Assembly: GCA_029062865.1 (NCBI GenBank)
Contig: JAIDPG010000375.1
Location: forward strand, 1-6,128
Direction: 5' to 3'
Source of the DNA: Oscillospiraceae bacterium
Lineage (GTDB): Bacteria > Bacillota > Clostridia > Oscillospirales > Ruminococcaceae
Length of the DNA: 6,128 nt
This document shows positions 5,032 through 6,128 of this stretch, one piece after another. Made by a program: the position numbers and the translations under genes. Each line of letters begins with the position of its first letter. Position 1 is the first letter of the stretch. A model generated the notes under the pieces. It had not been told where the DNA came from and ran no database searches. It saw only the letters and a list, made by a program, of their open reading frames with translations.

Positions 5032-5625
5032 ATGTCTGTTAATCTTCAAAAGGGACAAAAGGTAGACCTTACAAAGGACAACGCCGGGCTTAAGACGCTG
5101 GTTGTCGGTCTTGGCTGGGACGAGGCTCCGAAGAAGTTCTCGCTGTTCGGACCGAAGCAGGAGGACATCGACTGCGACGCCTCCGCTATCCTTATCAACG
5201 CGCAGACAGGCAAGCTTCTCGGCCCCGTGGACGTTGTGTACTATGGTCAGCTTATGCACAGAAGCGGCGCTATCCGCCATTGCGGCGATAACCTCACCGG
5301 ACAGGGCGACGGCGACGACGAGCAGATCATTGTGGAGCTTACGAGGGTTCCCGAGGATTACTCGAAAATCGTGTTTGTCGTTACGATCTATCAGGCGAGA
5401 GAGCGCAAGCAGCAGTTCGGAATGATAAAGAACGCGTTCATCAGAATTGTTGACGCGGACACGGGCAAGGAGCTTTGCAAGTACAATCTCTCCGAGAATT
5501 ACGACGGCAAGACCGCGATGATCTTCGGCGAGGTTTACCGCTATAACGGCGAGTGGAAGTTCGGAGCGATTGGCGAGCCGACCAACGACAACGGCATCGC
5601 GGACATCTCGGCGAGATTCCAGTAA
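5032..5625 (+). CDS. terD: TerD-family stress-response protein
   Basis: A 197-residue cytoplasmic TerD-domain protein, the usual length for the single-domain family. Members bind Ca2+ and are linked to tellurite resistance and general stress; the exact role of lone copies in clostridia is unclear. The start MSVNLQKGQKVDLTK (1-15) and GLGWD (26-30) are classic. DCDASA (47-52) matches the family 'DLDAS' motif, and DNLTGQGDGDDEQ (86-98) is the acidic Ca2+-site loop. The second half keeps the conserved pattern (NAFIRIVDADTGKEL at 134-148, GEVYRYNGEWKFGAIGE at 166-182). No key acidic residue looks lost. There is no visible partner from a full ter cluster (terB, terC, terE or terZ); its only companion is the 45-codon membrane-peptide gene 32 nt downstream. 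It has its own promoter and leader, and shares a terminator with that small gene. Confidence 0.95.
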   Translation: MSVNLQKGQKVDLTKDNAGLKTLVVGLGWDEAPKKFSLFGPKQEDIDCDASAILINAQTGKLLGPVDVVYYGQLMHRSGAIRHCGDNLTGQGDGDDEQIIVELTRVPEDYSKIVFVVTIYQARERKQQFGMIKNAFIRIVDADTGKELCKYNLSENYDGKTAMIFGEVYRYNGEWKFGAIGEPTNDNGIADISARFQ

Positions 5626-5657
5626 TTACAAATCTTATTTTTCGGGAGGAATAAAAA

Positions 5658-5795
5658 ATGTCTAAGAAGTTTATTATTATCGCGGGTATCGTAGCTCTGG
5701 CGGCGCTTGCGGCTGCGGCTGTAACGTTGATTTTGCTCCGCAAAAAGGACATCCTTGAGGATCTCGACCTTGACGACGAGGACGTTCTCCTCTAA
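5658..5795 (+). CDS. 45-residue single-pass membrane peptide with acidic tail
   Basis: A short gene starting MSKKFIIIAGIVALAALAAA. A hydrophobic segment at residues 5-27 is flanked by Lys3-Lys4 and Arg28-Lys29-Lys30. A strongly acidic tail follows, with nine Asp/Glu among residues 31-42, and the peptide ends in VLL. GGAGG (5645-5649) stands 8 nt before the ATG. It lies 32 nt after terD and before their common terminator, so the two are almost certainly co-transcribed. No lipobox is present, so it should stay as a membrane-anchored peptide rather than be lipidated. Function and family are not recognised. The acidic tail could bind Ca2+ or a basic partner, or the peptide could anchor the TerD protein at the membrane; both are guesses. 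Confidence 0.82.
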   Translation: MSKKFIIIAGIVALAALAAAAVTLILLRKKDILEDLDLDDEDVLL

Positions 5796-5812
5796 TTATT
5801 TAACGCTTTAAA

Positions 5813-5865
5813 ACCAAATTCCGCTCCGAAGGGGCTTCGGGGCGGGTTTTGGTGTGTCTTTTTTT
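5813..5865 (+). terminator. Strong intrinsic terminator of the terD unit
   Basis: Inner stem CCGCTCCGAAG (5821-5831) with CTTCGGGGCGG (5835-5845), 11 bp with one G-T wobble and loop GGG. It extends outward through ACCAAA (5813-5818) with TTTGGT (5848-5853), and is followed after a short gap by seven T (5859-5865). It lies 17 nt after the small gene's stop. Confidence 0.9.
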
Positions 5866-5878
5866 ATAAATCACTTAC

Positions 5879-5920
5879 AACGGCTGATTTCCCCGCCGCA
5901 GGTGGGGAGATCAGCGAAAA
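5879..5920 (-). repeat. Palindromic intergenic repeat, copy B
   Basis: The inverted copy of the element at 1889-1926. The stem GCTGATTTCCCC (5883-5894) with GGGGAGATCAGC (5904-5915) has 12 bp including one wobble, and the loop is GCCGCAGGT. Read on the minus strand it shares TTTTCGC, TCTCCCC, the CCTGCGGC loop and GCCGTT with copy A. It lies between the terD terminator and the deacylase gene. Confidence 0.75.
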
Positions 5921-5950
5921 TCAAGCGTTTAATACGGGAGAATTCTTACA

Positions 5951-6128
5951 ATGTCAAAGGAAGTCAAAACCAACGCGATGCGGATTCTGGATAAGCTGAA
6001 GATCCCCTACGAGTTCCAAACCTACGACTGCGAGAGCTTTGAGGACGGCGTAAAGGTCGCCGAAATGCTCGGGCAGAGCGTCGAGGTGACGTTCAAGACG
6101 CTTGTTACCGTCGGGAAAAGCAAAAAAT
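5951..6128 (+). CDS. ybaK: Cys-tRNA(Pro)/aminoacyl-tRNA deacylase YbaK/EbsC (3' end outside window)
   Basis: The first 59 codons of a YbaK-family editing enzyme, which hydrolyses mischarged Cys-tRNA(Pro) (and related species) in the cytoplasm during translation quality control. The visible part carries KTNAMRILDKLKIPYEF (6-22), EDGVKVAEMLG (31-41) and TFKTLVTVGKSKK (47-59). Lys49 in 'FKTL' is at the position of the conserved catalytic lysine of the family. The ATG at 5951 follows GGGAG (5936-5940) at a 10-nt spacing, rather long but the best choice. It is separated from the terD unit by a terminator and palindrome copy B. No clear -35/-10 pair is seen in the gap, so its promoter is undetermined. 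The full protein would be about 155-165 residues; the rest is outside the window. Confidence 0.92.
   Translation, partial: MSKEVKTNAMRILDKLKIPYEFQTYDCESFEDGVKVAEMLGQSVEVTFKTLVTVGKSKK

Noticed and set aside
5866..5950. Promoter for ybaK
   Set aside because: TTTAAT near 5928-5933 could be a weak -10, but the place for a -35 falls in the palindrome arm with no match. Not supported.
1..6128. CRISPR array, tRNA or rRNA genes, phage or defence genes
   Set aside because: No regularly spaced direct repeats, no cloverleaf or rRNA signature, and no gene with such a function was recognised.

Overview
The window looks like a chromosomal segment of a moderately GC-rich, low-GC-lineage (Bacillota) anaerobe, most plausibly a gut clostridium of the Oscillospiraceae/Ruminococcaceae type. 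That is inference from strong GGAGG ribosome sites, near-consensus sigma-A promoters, lipoproteins with Gram-positive signal peptides, and many GC-rich palindromes between genes. No rRNA, tRNA, CRISPR array, phage gene or transposase gene is visible.

Layout, left to right. (1) A polytopic membrane protein with a DUF4129-like C-terminus runs rightward from the left edge and ends inside the loop of a bidirectional terminator. (2) Two leftward genes follow: nnr, the bifunctional NAD(P)H-hydrate repair enzyme, and downstream of it a small lipoprotein of unknown function. The 127-bp gap between them is filled by two palindromic elements. (3) A divergent promoter region holds one strong promoter facing left (nnr) and one facing right. 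(4) The rightward gene encodes a cell-surface lipoprotein with an SH3-like segment and an Amidase_6-like cysteine-peptidase domain. Its stop codon lies inside the left end of a roughly 276-bp, highly structured repeat element. (5) Beyond that element a separate promoter drives a TerD-family gene and a 45-codon gene for a single-pass membrane peptide with an acidic tail, closed by a strong terminator. (6) After a second copy of one of the palindromic elements comes the start of a YbaK-type aminoacyl-tRNA deacylase, cut by the right edge.

The genes look mostly like ordinary housekeeping and stress functions: metabolite repair, cell envelope, a TerD-type stress protein and translation quality control. 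They do not form one pathway. The most unusual material is non-coding. The 4609-4884 element has nested inverted repeats: imperfect outer ends, two identical 19-nt palindromic cores, and a 24-nt inverted repeat enclosing two perfect or near-perfect hairpins. In addition, a 38/42-nt palindromic repeat occurs at 1889-1926 and, inverted, at 5879-5920, with stem differences that preserve pairing. The best candidate for an undescribed unit among the proteins is the TerD plus acidic mini-membrane-protein pair.
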